Part shown: piece after piece, positions 10,705 to 20,100 of the stretch | Numbering within the stretch: position 1 is the stretch's first letter | How the letters are laid out: each line of letters starts with the position of its first letter | DNA from: a virus | Direction: 5' to 3' (one strand) | Virus record (IMG/VR): IMGVR_UViG_3300011115_000121 | Span: 1-32,260 of that record | DNA length: 32,260 nucleotides | Translations under genes and position numbers: made by a program | The notes under the pieces: model-generated | Seen by the model: only the letters and a program-made list of their open reading frames with translations | Told to the model about the DNA's origin: nothing | The model's database searches: none

Positions 10705-11075
10705 ATAAACTCCAATGACTTAACTTTTTCCCAATAACCATCATTTTTTGCGCTTGCAGATTCAGGGTCATGTTGTGGGCCAAATATTTCCATAACTTCA
10801 CCATCTAAATCACGCAAAGCAAAGACGCAATAGTAAACCGTACCATCTGTCAATGCGGTTATTTTGTGGCGGTGCTCTTTGCGAATCACAATAAAAGTTG
10901 GCGCTGTGAATTCTTTGGGCTGTTCCCCAAAAATCTCAATGCTAACTTTACCAGATACCAACAACGTAACATGGTCGAACTTGTGCTCATGCCCATCGTG
11001 AGCTTCCCCAACCAATTCAAGTACGTTTTGCCGCACCCAAATGTTGCCAAAGTAGCCAAGTTCAAAAGCCTTCAT
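10701..11075 (-). CDS. Cupin-fold protein
   Basis: A 124-aa protein. HDGHEHKFDHVTLLVSGKVS carries the cupin motif 1 histidines (H29, H31, H35), and RKEHRHKIT the second-motif histidines, so one metal ion is likely bound in a beta-barrel. In phages, single-domain cupins lie next to tail fibre genes and may modify or decorate the fibre or act on sugars; the substrate is unknown. The ATG at 11075 overlaps the upstream stop (ATGA). A longer frame to 11126 is ignored for that reason. Confidence 0.75.
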   Translation of the reverse strand: MKAFELGYFGNIWVRQNVLELVGEAHDGHEHKFDHVTLLVSGKVSIEIFGEQPKEFTAPTFIVIRKEHRHKITALTDGTVYYCVFALRDLDGEVMEIFGPQHDPESASAKNDGYWEKVKSLEFI

Positions 11076-11494
11076 GCCTGCTCCACTGACGTTACCGCAA
11101 CCCACGATGTAGTTGGCTCGTCCCAATAATACCGACCCTCAGTAGGAAATGCAACAGGTGGTTCCCACTCCATTGTTTCTTCGTTGCCAATCCAACTTGG
11201 ATAAGGTTTACGGGCTTGATGTTCAGCCGTTTTTAGTGTTTGATATTCTTCAGCCGTGTAAGTTGCTACCACACCTGAAACAGTTAAATCAGCATCATCA
11301 TCACAAGTTCCAAAAAATAATGGCGCTATTGTGTGTGCGCCTTCATCCGTTGTAGGGATAGGCCATGTAGACTTGTTGCACCAAACAATGTTGCAATTTT
11401 TTATTTGAGGATAAGCGGGGCCAGTGCGCATTGGTTCTGCTGTACAAATTACGCCTGTAACCGCATCAATTTGAGTAATAGATAGATAAATCAT
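11072..11494 (-). CDS. Conserved tail-region protein
   Basis: A 140-aa protein. The C-terminal half (ARKPYPSWIGNEETMEWEPP then GRYYWDEPTTSWV) is a pattern common in small proteins after tail fibre genes of aquatic phages, there unnamed. The N-terminal half is beta-rich with several Cys. A role as fibre accessory or assembly helper is inferred from position after the fibre and FN3 genes. Confidence 0.68.
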   Translation of the reverse strand: MIYLSITQIDAVTGVICTAEPMRTGPAYPQIKNCNIVWCNKSTWPIPTTDEGAHTIAPLFFGTCDDDADLTVSGVVATYTAEEYQTLKTAEHQARKPYPSWIGNEETMEWEPPVAFPTEGRYYWDEPTTSWVAVTSVEQA

Positions 11495-11502
11495 GTACGT
11501 CC

Positions 11503-12438
11503 TTAAACCGCAACTCTACGAATGGCACGGGTATTTATAACTGTAAAACCTTTCGCTCCATCGCTATTTTGTAATCCACTACCAAAATTTTGTTCTGCTG
11601 CACTATAAGGATTTCTCTCTGTACTTGCCCAATATCTTTTTGATGAGTCAAACTCTTGGCTTGAAGCACCACTTTGGAAGTTAGTTGCTGATGTTTGAGA
11701 TGGTGAACCCGATGAATAAACTGTACTTATCGGTTCGGGCGATACTGCGTTTGCATTTGATCCAGCGGACGTATTATTTGATGTTGTTGATGGTTTTAAG
11801 AAATAATAACAAACTTCTAATTCATTTTGTGCGGGTAAATACCAGTCGGTGTATCCACCAGTATTAACTGCCTCACAAAATATAGCCGCTTGATATGCTG
11901 ATCCAAGCGCCGCTAAAGCTGCCGAATTTGATGGGCCTGTAATTTTTGAAGTAATACCTGTTGTGTCACCATATACACCCCAAGTTTTTCCTGTGGCCTG
12001 TCCTACTGTAATGTCACAAACAACAAGATTATGTGTAGCAACTCCATCTGCGGAAGTAGAAATTTGGCCCGCAAAATAGCCTCCACCATACGCTGACCCA
12101 AGAGCTGGAAGCGTTGTTATTGAATTACTTGCAGAACTTGGCGCACTTGTGCCAACTGCATTTGTTGCTGTAACTGTAAAAGTGTAAGAAGTTGAACCAC
12201 TCAATCCTGTGACTGTAATTGTTCCAGAACCAGATTGACTTAGTGTTCCAGTAATTCCGCTTGGGCTTGAAGTTGCCGTGTAGGATGTAATTGTAGAACC
12301 ACCATTACTTGCTGGCGCTGTGTAAGAAACTGTTGCTGAACTAGAACCCGTTGATGTTGCAGTGCCAATAGTAGGCGCGCCAGGAACGGTTGCAAACTGT
12401 CTTTGATTAGCAAAAACAGAAATTAAAGCACCACTCAT
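11503..12438 (-). CDS. Fibronectin type III - DUF1566 (lectin-like) tail protein
   Basis: A 311-aa protein. Residues about 19-108 are a fibronectin type III repeat (PGAPTIGTATSTGSSSATVS ... SYTFTVTATNAVGTSAPS). Residues about 113-311 carry DUF1566/C-type-lectin-like marks: GGYTDWYLPAQNELEVCYYF, RYWASTERN and a terminal AIRRVAV. It is probably displayed on the virion and binds host surface sugars. The start MSGALISVFANQRQF has GGGAG 9 nt upstream. Such lectin-like ends are used as variable targets by diversity-generating retroelements, but no reverse transcriptase is in the window. Confidence 0.78.
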   Translation of the reverse strand: MSGALISVFANQRQFATVPGAPTIGTATSTGSSSATVSYTAPASNGGSTITSYTATSSPSGITGTLSQSGSGTITVTGLSGSTSYTFTVTATNAVGTSAPSSASNSITTLPALGSAYGGGYFAGQISTSADGVATHNLVVCDITVGQATGKTWGVYGDTTGITSKITGPSNSAALAALGSAYQAAIFCEAVNTGGYTDWYLPAQNELEVCYYFLKPSTTSNNTSAGSNANAVSPEPISTVYSSGSPSQTSATNFQSGASSQEFDSSKRYWASTERNPYSAAEQNFGSGLQNSDGAKGFTVINTRAIRRVAV

Positions 12439-13526
12439 GTTAAAGCACTCCCGCTAATTAACCAAGTTGTTGAAGTTAGTTTTAAAGCAGTTGCAGAACC
12501 ATATTGAGCCAAACTTCGTGATCCAGTTGTTCCATCTTTTGCCAAATACATTGTGTCAGTTGTAATTGCAATAGTCACCACTTGACTTGTCATGTTTACA
12601 AATGTAATTGCTGTTCCAATAGGGTAAGCAACAGAACCGTTTGCAGGGATTGTATATGTCCGAGCATTAGCATCTGTTGATGGATGAAATATATGCTTTC
12701 CAGCATCAGCCAAAACCAATGTGTAAGCAGCAGATTGGCTGTTTTGTGGAATGTTTAAAAAACCAACTGAATTAGTGCCATCTACTGTGCAATTGCTTAG
12801 TGTGCCGCTTGTGGGTATTCCAAGAATGGGGGTTACAAGTGTTGGCGAGTTTGACAACACAACATTGGTTGTTCCTGTGCTTGTTGTTACACCTGTACCG
12901 CCATTAACAACGGCTAAAGTACCAGCAACAGTAACAGCGCCAGTTGTTGCAGTAGCGGGGGTTAATCCTGTGCTACCAAATGAAATACTTGAAACACTTG
13001 CACTTACACTTGATGGGTTAATCAATTGAAACCGAGTTCCATCGTATTCAATCAAATAAACTTGACCACTTACAAGATCACCCGCAGCCAAAGCGGTTGT
13101 GCCTGATTTTGTAATGCTTTTAGCACCCAAACTGTTTAAGTTAATTGTGGCTGCGCCCGTATTTGTAGCAACCGCAACAAATGAAAACAAATTACCCGTG
13201 GCATAAGCGGCAATGGCGGGTATTAAAGAACCCGTCAATGTGTCTGTGCCTGAAACGGTTGCAATAGTGGTTGCGCCCGCTTGCAATTGCCCATATTGAG
13301 CCGCATCAGTTGCCGCAGAACCCGCACCCAAACCTGTAATTTTGAAAGTCCCCATAGGGATGTTTGCCGTGGGTGTAGTTTGTCCATCTTTGGTCAATGC
13401 GGTAGTTAAACCTGAAGCCAAGTCAGCAGTTAGCAAATTAAATGCTGCGCTAGTGATGGTTGTGCCTGTAACAACGGGTTGACCCGCTGTGTTGATATTG
13501 AACGTGCCCGTACCGTTGTAACTCAT
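12435..13526 (-). CDS. Tail fibre protein
   Basis: A 363-aa Gly/Ser/Thr/Ala-rich protein. It begins MSYNGTGTFNINTAGQPVVT and contains the phage-fibre stretch TANIPMGTFKITGLGAGSAA ... DAAQYGQLQ and a GGTGVTTSTGTTN segment, all typical of beta-structured fibre shafts. The C-terminal ~110 residues form a probable beta-sandwich tip. It should be trimeric and bind the host envelope. The stop overlaps the ATG of the FN3-lectin gene (ATGA), so the two are likely made together. Confidence 0.82.
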   Translation of the reverse strand: MSYNGTGTFNINTAGQPVVTGTTITSAAFNLLTADLASGLTTALTKDGQTTPTANIPMGTFKITGLGAGSAATDAAQYGQLQAGATTIATVSGTDTLTGSLIPAIAAYATGNLFSFVAVATNTGAATINLNSLGAKSITKSGTTALAAGDLVSGQVYLIEYDGTRFQLINPSSVSASVSSISFGSTGLTPATATTGAVTVAGTLAVVNGGTGVTTSTGTTNVVLSNSPTLVTPILGIPTSGTLSNCTVDGTNSVGFLNIPQNSQSAAYTLVLADAGKHIFHPSTDANARTYTIPANGSVAYPIGTAITFVNMTSQVVTIAITTDTMYLAKDGTTGSRSLAQYGSATALKLTSTTWLISGSALT

Positions 13527-13535
13527 TTTGTGTCC

Positions 13536-15575
13536 TTATCTTCCGTATTGGTCAAGGTTTTGCCCAATTATTGAGCCACCACCCGTTTGCATTTGCGTTG
13601 ATCTTTGGTTTAAAGCACGAATCAATGCCGCTGTGTTTTCAACTTCCATTTGACCTGTTGGGCCACGCAACAACAACATTTTAGCTAGTTCATTGCGCGT
13701 TGTCTCAGGCATTTGATTGATTACTTGACCAATCCTATTCTTGACATTTGCCGCCTCACCCGCAGCCGCCAATGGGTTGCCCGTAGCCACATTTGCCACC
13801 GCTTTGCCCGCAGCCATTGTGGTTGGCATGACGCCCAAATCTTCAGCGCCCGCCATCCTAGAGAAAGTTCCCGAGCCTCGACCAACTTGCTCCAATGGTT
13901 TCAATCTAGCTTCTTTGGCAACATCTTGGGCAAACTTTTGATAGTTGTCGCCAAATATCTCTTTGAGCCTGTTGCTTGTTGCGGGTTCTTTCCACATCTT
14001 TAGCAATGAAGTTTGACCCGCCTCTGTGCCAACTTTGTCTTTTAAAGACTGCAACGCACCTATGCGGAAAGCCTCTAACTCGCTTTTTGACATATTGCCC
14101 ATCAAGTCGGATAAAGCAATATCGTCTTGCTTCATGGCGGTTCTGCCCTTGACCACGGCATTGCCTAGTTGTGACGGGCCAGCGTAAGCATCCAAGGCTT
14201 GACGGTAAATTGAGCCATTTTCGTTTTTAGGCGATAAGGCTTCAAGTTTCTTTGTCAATGACACTCGCAAATCATCATAGGCTCGGCTTGTGTTTGTCGC
14301 TTTGCCAAACTCGCCACGGGCCGATTCGCCTAAATCATAAAGTGATTGTTTGACAATATCCAAAACTTTGAGTGGGACATCATCGCCCGCTTTTAGCTTG
14401 GAAATATCAAGTGGCAACTGTTGTTTCAATTGCGTCAACAACTCGGCTTTACCATGCGCAGACGTTGATGCTTGAATCAATTTTTGCAAATCATCGTCAA
14501 TTTTGACAGATACGTTTTCAAGCTGTTTATATAAAGGCGCAGAAGTGGATTTTTTTACCGCATCTAACGCTTCTAATGTGGCGGTGAAACCTTTACCTTG
14601 AGTGCCTAAAGCCTCGTCTGCCGCATTTGCAAGGCGTTCGGGTCTAAATGTCTGTTGCTCACGAATTCTTCGTTCTACAAGCGTTTTGGCTTGGCCTGGC
14701 ATCGATGCCAACACATCCAACTGAGCCAACGCACTTGGGCCACCCGCTTGCGCAATGCTTGCGTTAGGGTTTAAGCCCATTTCACGCTCGACACGGCTTA
14801 ACACGGTGTTTGAGCCATCCGCACTTGAGCCACGTTGTAAGGCTTGAGCAAGTTTGATTCGTGCCGCATCTTTGGCACTTTCGGGAATGTAGCGTTGTGC
14901 AACATTGCTCCCTACGTTGTAAATGCCTTGTCCTGTGCCCGATAAAACACCGCCCGAGGCGGCAGCAATTGCCGCTTTTTTGGCAATATCTTGAGTATAT
15001 TCTGTGGGGCTAGTAATGGGGTTGATGTCGGATGCGCCAACGGCTGAAATAGTGCCTTGCGTACCCGCCATTTTTGCCGCCATTGACATTTTCTCGGCTG
15101 CTGACAATGCGTCTGCCGTTTGTTTGGCCTTGCTTGTCATTCCCAAAGGTGTGAGCAAAAGTGGCAAGCCACCAACTACCTCACTTGCAAATGCCGTTTT
15201 AGGGTTGGTTTCCCTAAATTGCTCATTTACGCCTTTGATGTAATCACGGGTGTTTGCGTAAGTTTCGGTCGGAGTGGAATCAAAACCACGTTGCAAAATG
15301 TCCATCCCCGCTGCGCCCGCACCCGCAATCTTTGGTGCAAAGTTGAAAGTCAGACCTTGAGCCGCTGCCAACCCCATCTTGCTTGGCATTGACAAGTCGG
15401 CTTGTCGGCCTTGCACCATAGCGGGGGATTCAACCGTTTGGTCTACTGCGGGTTGAGATTTTGGGGTTTGCGTGATCTTAAAAATTGCAGCATTAACTTG
15501 GTCATCCGACATCGTGAGGGGAAAGTTAACAGGCCCAAAATTGGGAATCTCTACAGTTTTAAATGCTTCAGACAT
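13536..15575 (-). CDS. Internal virion / DNA ejection protein
   Basis: A 679-aa, largely helical, Ala/Lys/Gln-rich protein. The N-terminus (IPNFGPVNFPLTMSDDQVNA) resembles a short domain shared by ejection proteins. Residues about 75-260 include Gly/Ala-rich hydrophobic helices (KMGLAAAQGLTFNFAPKIAG, GGLPLLLTPLGMTSKAK) that could insert into the membrane. The rest is charged coil. By position among core and tail genes it is a candidate ejected internal protein; no lytic transglycosylase motif is visible. Confidence 0.65.
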   Translation of the reverse strand: MSEAFKTVEIPNFGPVNFPLTMSDDQVNAAIFKITQTPKSQPAVDQTVESPAMVQGRQADLSMPSKMGLAAAQGLTFNFAPKIAGAGAAGMDILQRGFDSTPTETYANTRDYIKGVNEQFRETNPKTAFASEVVGGLPLLLTPLGMTSKAKQTADALSAAEKMSMAAKMAGTQGTISAVGASDINPITSPTEYTQDIAKKAAIAAASGGVLSGTGQGIYNVGSNVAQRYIPESAKDAARIKLAQALQRGSSADGSNTVLSRVEREMGLNPNASIAQAGGPSALAQLDVLASMPGQAKTLVERRIREQQTFRPERLANAADEALGTQGKGFTATLEALDAVKKSTSAPLYKQLENVSVKIDDDLQKLIQASTSAHGKAELLTQLKQQLPLDISKLKAGDDVPLKVLDIVKQSLYDLGESARGEFGKATNTSRAYDDLRVSLTKKLEALSPKNENGSIYRQALDAYAGPSQLGNAVVKGRTAMKQDDIALSDLMGNMSKSELEAFRIGALQSLKDKVGTEAGQTSLLKMWKEPATSNRLKEIFGDNYQKFAQDVAKEARLKPLEQVGRGSGTFSRMAGAEDLGVMPTTMAAGKAVANVATGNPLAAAGEAANVKNRIGQVINQMPETTRNELAKMLLLRGPTGQMEVENTAALIRALNQRSTQMQTGGGSIIGQNLDQYGR

Positions 15576-17146
15576 TATTCAACCCTTCCTGTTGCGGGAT
15601 TGTAGGTCGGAATTCGCCCCTTGCCCGCTTTGGTTGCGGCATTGTCCATGCCCGTTTGGATGGCCTCTCTAAACTTGGACATTGCGCTTCTAAACGCATC
15701 GGGAGATTGTGCGGTTGATGCTTCCGTCAATGCGGCTGTGGCTTTTGTTCCCTCAATCTCGGAAATTGCACCACTTCCCTTCATGCGTTGAACGGCCTCA
15801 AGGAAAGCGCCACCTTTAACTTGGTCATACATGGCTTTAAAGTCAGCGCCTTGTGTACCACCTTGGAATGGCTTGTATTCAAATGGGATGGTTGTGCCGA
15901 CAACATCTTTTAAACCTTTGTGTTCAGGAACGATGACTTTGCCTTGTGCATCTTTTGCACCAATCATTCGGTCAATTGTGCTAATCAAAGTCTGACCCTG
16001 TTGCATGACTTGTGGCAATGCTTGTGCCGCCTCTTGTTGGCCTTTTAATTGAGTGACTTGCAACTCTTGTTGGGCTTTTGGCGACAATGCGTTTGCCAAG
16101 GCTTGATTAGGCGACACGGGAGGCGCAACGGGTCTAGCTTGCATAGGTGCTTGCGCAACGGGCTGTGTAGCGGGTTGTGCAAGGGGTTGAGCCATAAGCG
16201 GTGCATTGGGTCTTGGTGCGTTCACATTTGGAACGCCTCCCGCTTTCATTCCAGTATTGAAATAAAGATCAGTTGCACTAATTCCAATCCTTGCCGCATC
16301 ATTAGCAAGAGTGGCTTTCTGATTTGCACTCAAACCTTCATATGCACGATCAGAAATTTCACGATCTTGTTTCAATTTTGCCTTAGTATTTGCATCAACT
16401 TCTGTCAATCTCGCTTGAGTATCTGCACTAACTGCGGGCACTAATATGGAGAAGTCTTTACCACCATTATCCATAAACGCCTTTAAACTAGCGGGCGTAA
16501 ATGAGGCGGGGTTAACATTGCCAAAAGGAGACTTTGCATCAGCAGAAAACAACTTGGCGTATGTTGTTGGGCTAAATGCCGATTCACCTTCTTTAAGAAC
16601 CAAAGGCGCTTTAGGAGCAAGTTGACCCATGTACATATTCATGGCTTGTTGTTGCATACCAGGCGTTTTAAACTCGCCAATCATTGACGGATCAATTGTC
16701 CCCGCTGCTCTTGCGGGCATAGCGGGCATGGTCATCGCCTTTTGTTGGTCAGGCATCATTTGCGCAAATGTTAGCGCAAGATTTGGATTATCTTCAAAAT
16801 CCCTTGCCGTTGGCTCTTGTCTCATTTCGGGCGTAGCCGCTTGGCCTTGCAAGCCTTGAATCAATCGTTGAATGTCAGAGGATGTATCGGCACGGTATTG
16901 CTCACCCAATGCTTTTTGCTCTGATTTCAAACCCTCTTGATTCTTGTTTGACAAGTACATTTGAAGCACTTTAGCCAAACCTTGAACGGGGCTAATTGGG
17001 GCTTGGATGCCTTGGTATGAACCAGCTTGAACAGGCTCAAATGCTTGTTGTTGAAGAATCTCAGCCATTTTTTGGCGTCGATCCAACTCTTGTTGTTGCA
17101 ACTGATAAGGGTTGCCAACATTAAATTGTTCGTATTGATTAGCCAT
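15575..17146 (-). CDS. Internal core / DNA transfer protein
   Basis: A 523-aa protein. The N-terminus is Gln-rich (YQLQQQELDRRQKMAEILQQ), and a Pro/Gln/Ala-rich linker spans about 305-355. The C-terminal region has GGAFLEAVQRMKGSGAISEI followed by EGTKATAALTEAS, a segment I recall from podovirus internal/DNA transfer proteins. It likely packs inside the capsid and enters the cell with the genome. Its stop and the next gene's ATG share one base at 15575. Confidence 0.65.
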   Translation of the reverse strand: MANQYEQFNVGNPYQLQQQELDRRQKMAEILQQQAFEPVQAGSYQGIQAPISPVQGLAKVLQMYLSNKNQEGLKSEQKALGEQYRADTSSDIQRLIQGLQGQAATPEMRQEPTARDFEDNPNLALTFAQMMPDQQKAMTMPAMPARAAGTIDPSMIGEFKTPGMQQQAMNMYMGQLAPKAPLVLKEGESAFSPTTYAKLFSADAKSPFGNVNPASFTPASLKAFMDNGGKDFSILVPAVSADTQARLTEVDANTKAKLKQDREISDRAYEGLSANQKATLANDAARIGISATDLYFNTGMKAGGVPNVNAPRPNAPLMAQPLAQPATQPVAQAPMQARPVAPPVSPNQALANALSPKAQQELQVTQLKGQQEAAQALPQVMQQGQTLISTIDRMIGAKDAQGKVIVPEHKGLKDVVGTTIPFEYKPFQGGTQGADFKAMYDQVKGGAFLEAVQRMKGSGAISEIEGTKATAALTEASTAQSPDAFRSAMSKFREAIQTGMDNAATKAGKGRIPTYNPATGRVE

Positions 17147-17150
17147 GTTT

Positions 17151-20100
17151 TTACCCGTTCAATAAACCGTAGTTGACCATTTTGTAACCGCTTGGATGCG
17201 TTACGACAGCTTCAGGCATGACTTTCTCGGCCTCATCTGCCATTACGCCTTGTTGACGTTCGCCAAAGATGTCGTATTCATACAAACCGATGCCAAGTTT
17301 GTGAGTACCAATGCGCTCAATGTTTGACTTCAATCTGCGATCAGAAAACGTACCAACGGGGGCCATCATTGCAGCACCACCCAAGCCAAACAAACCGCTT
17401 GTTAAAGCATTAGCACCCGATTGCGCAATACCATATCTTTGCATATCAGCCGCGCCTTGCGCTTGCGCACCCGCAAACACGGGGGCGGGGGCAATATTTG
17501 TTGGGTTGTAACCTTGGAACTGAGGCATTTGCAACTGTGAGCCACTCATCAAACCCGTGATTTCATTTAAGGGTTGGTTGCGCAATGTGAGTTGGGCTTG
17601 CAGAGCTTGCAAAGCCGCATTGTTGCTAAACTGCGAACTTCCAAGGTTTTGGTTGTATTGCTGAAGCACTGCGGCATTAGCCAATTGTTGTTGTTGTGCG
17701 GCAGTGGCTTGATTTTGAGCAAGTGCTTGGTTTTGCGCTGATTGCGTCCCCATGCCTTGTTGATAGTTTTGAGCCGCAGCCGCATTTGCAAGTTGTTGGC
17801 TTGTTACATTTTGACCAAAGTTCTGTGCAAGTGCTTGGTTTTGAGCCTGTTGTGTAGCCAACGCATTGTTGAAATTCTGCTGTGTAGCTTGATTTCCAAG
17901 TTGTTGGTTAGTCACATTTTGACCAAAGTTTTGAGCAACAGCAGCGTTTGCTAATTGTTGATTGGTCACGTTTTGACCAAAGTTTTGCGCAGTAGCTTGA
18001 TTTGCCAACTGTTGATTAGTTACGTTTTGACCAAAATTCTGCGCAGCCGCTTGATTTTGAGCCGCTTGCGTTCCCATACCTTGTTGGTAATTTTGACCAA
18101 TTGCGGCATTGTAGGCTTGCTGATTTTGCAAGTTTTGACCAAAGTTCTGACCAACTGCCGCATTAAATGCTTGTTGTTGGGCTAACCCTTGCGCTGAATT
18201 CTGCGCAATGGCTTGGTTTTGCGCTTGTTGGTTTTGAAGATTTGCACCAAAACCCGCTAATTGAGCTTGATTGGCAAACTGTGCATTACTTTGCGCTTGA
18301 CCGTATTGTTGCGCTTGAGCTTGGTTTGCAGCCGCTTGTTGTTGCAGTGCCGCATTTTGATTTTGCGCAAGTGCAGCATTTGCCGCATTAGATGCGGTCA
18401 TGCCCTGACCAAAGTTTTGAGCCACGGAAGCATTAGCGGCATTTTGAGCAGTTATGCCTTGTCCAAAGTTTTGACCAACTGCGGTATTTTGCGCTTGTTG
18501 AGCCGCCAATCCCTGACCAAAGTTTTGACCAATAGCCGCGTTTGTTGCATTGGATGCCGCCAAACCTTGCCCAAAATTCTGACCAACAGCCGCGTTTGCC
18601 GCATTTTGAGCAGCCAAACTTTGACCAAAATTTTGAGTAATAGCTTGGTTTTCAGCTTGTTGTGACGACATCCCTTGACCGTAATTCTGCGCAACAGCTT
18701 GATTGGCAGCTTGCTGTGATGTCATGCCTTGACCATAGTTTTGGGCAATAGCTTGATTGGAGGCTTGCTGTGCTGCTAAACCTTGGTTGAAATTTTGTGT
18801 AATAGCCTGATTAGCGGCTTGTTGAGAAGTCATTGCCTGACCATAGTTCTGAGCAATAGCCGAGTTTGCGGCTTGTTGCGCTGCTAAACCTTGACCAAAG
18901 TTTTGTGCAACTGCTGAGTTTGCTGCATTTTGTGCCGTTATTCCTTGACCAAAATTTTGTGCAGCAGCTTGATTTGCCAATTGTTGCGCATTTAATGCTT
19001 GACCATAATTTTGGGAAATTGCTTGGTTGCCCGCTTGTTGGTTTTGCAAATTAACGCCAAAACTTGCCAATTGCGCTTGATTTCCAAATTGACCTGATTG
19101 CAACTGTTGGTTAAAACCTTGGCCTTGAGCCGCGTTTTGTGCTTGTTGAGCCGCCAAAGCATTGCCAAAGTTTTGTTGTATGCCCGTATTCCCAAATTGA
19201 CCCGCAGCCAAAGCTTGACTAAAGCCTTGTTGATTTGCCGCAGTATCCAAACCAATTCCTTGCAAAGCCGCTTGGGTCAACAAGTCATTTTGTTGTTGGC
19301 TTTGATCTAGCATTGCATTTTTATATGCTTCACCACCCGCAACTAAACCTTGGTTTGCTAAATTTTGAGCATTTAACCTTTGTTGACGTTCCAATTGAGG
19401 CGCAAGCCGTGACATGATTGCCGCTTGTCCCGTAGTGCCCGCATTAACGGGCATTTGAGCAACATTTCTCAAATCTAATTGATTGTTGGCAAGATAGTTA
19501 TTGGCATTTAAGTTTTGATTGATTTGACCAATGTTATTAAGGGATTGTTGTAAATTAACACCTTGAACACCGCCTTGTGCCAATCCATATTGTGATGGGT
19601 TTATGCCGCCCGCCAAGCCGTATTGGTTTGCGGCAACATTTCCTTGAGCTAACCCGTATTGATTTGCCGCAACATCTCCTTGCGCTAAACCAAATTTATC
19701 GCCCGCAACATCACCTTTTGCTAAACCATATTGATTTGCCGTAACATTTCCTTGAGCTTGGCCGTATTGATCGCCCGCAACATTTCCTTGTGCCAAACCA
19801 TACTGATTTGCCCCAACATTACCTTGAGCTAAACCAAATTGAGTACCTGAAACATTACCTTGAGCTAAACCGTATTGATTTGCCGCAGCGGTATTAGCGG
19901 CTGATCCAAACTGACCACCCGTGAGATTACCTTGGGCCAAGCCGTATTGATTTGCCCCGACATTGCCTTGAGATAACCCAAATTGATTTGCACCAATTGA
20001 TGAGGCAGAACCATAACCGCCCAAATCAGGGCCGCCTTGAACAGCACCATAATTGCCATAACTTTGTTGCAAAGTTGGGCCTGTTACGCCACCCGTTGCC

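Noticed and set aside
11503-11700. Possible diversity-generating retroelement variable region
   Set aside because: No reverse transcriptase, template copy or initiation sequence is visible in the window, so only the lectin-like domain is reported.
16049-19417. Many plus-strand and alternative-frame open stretches across the core and repeat genes
   Set aside because: They are Leu/Ser/Arg-rich shadows of Gln/Ala/Asn-rich coding repeats and have no starts with ribosome-binding sites.
19621-19995. Regular 36-bp repeats that look like a CRISPR array at first sight
   Set aside because: They are contiguous, have no unique spacers, and keep one reading frame within the 1194-codon gene; they are protein-coding tandem repeats.
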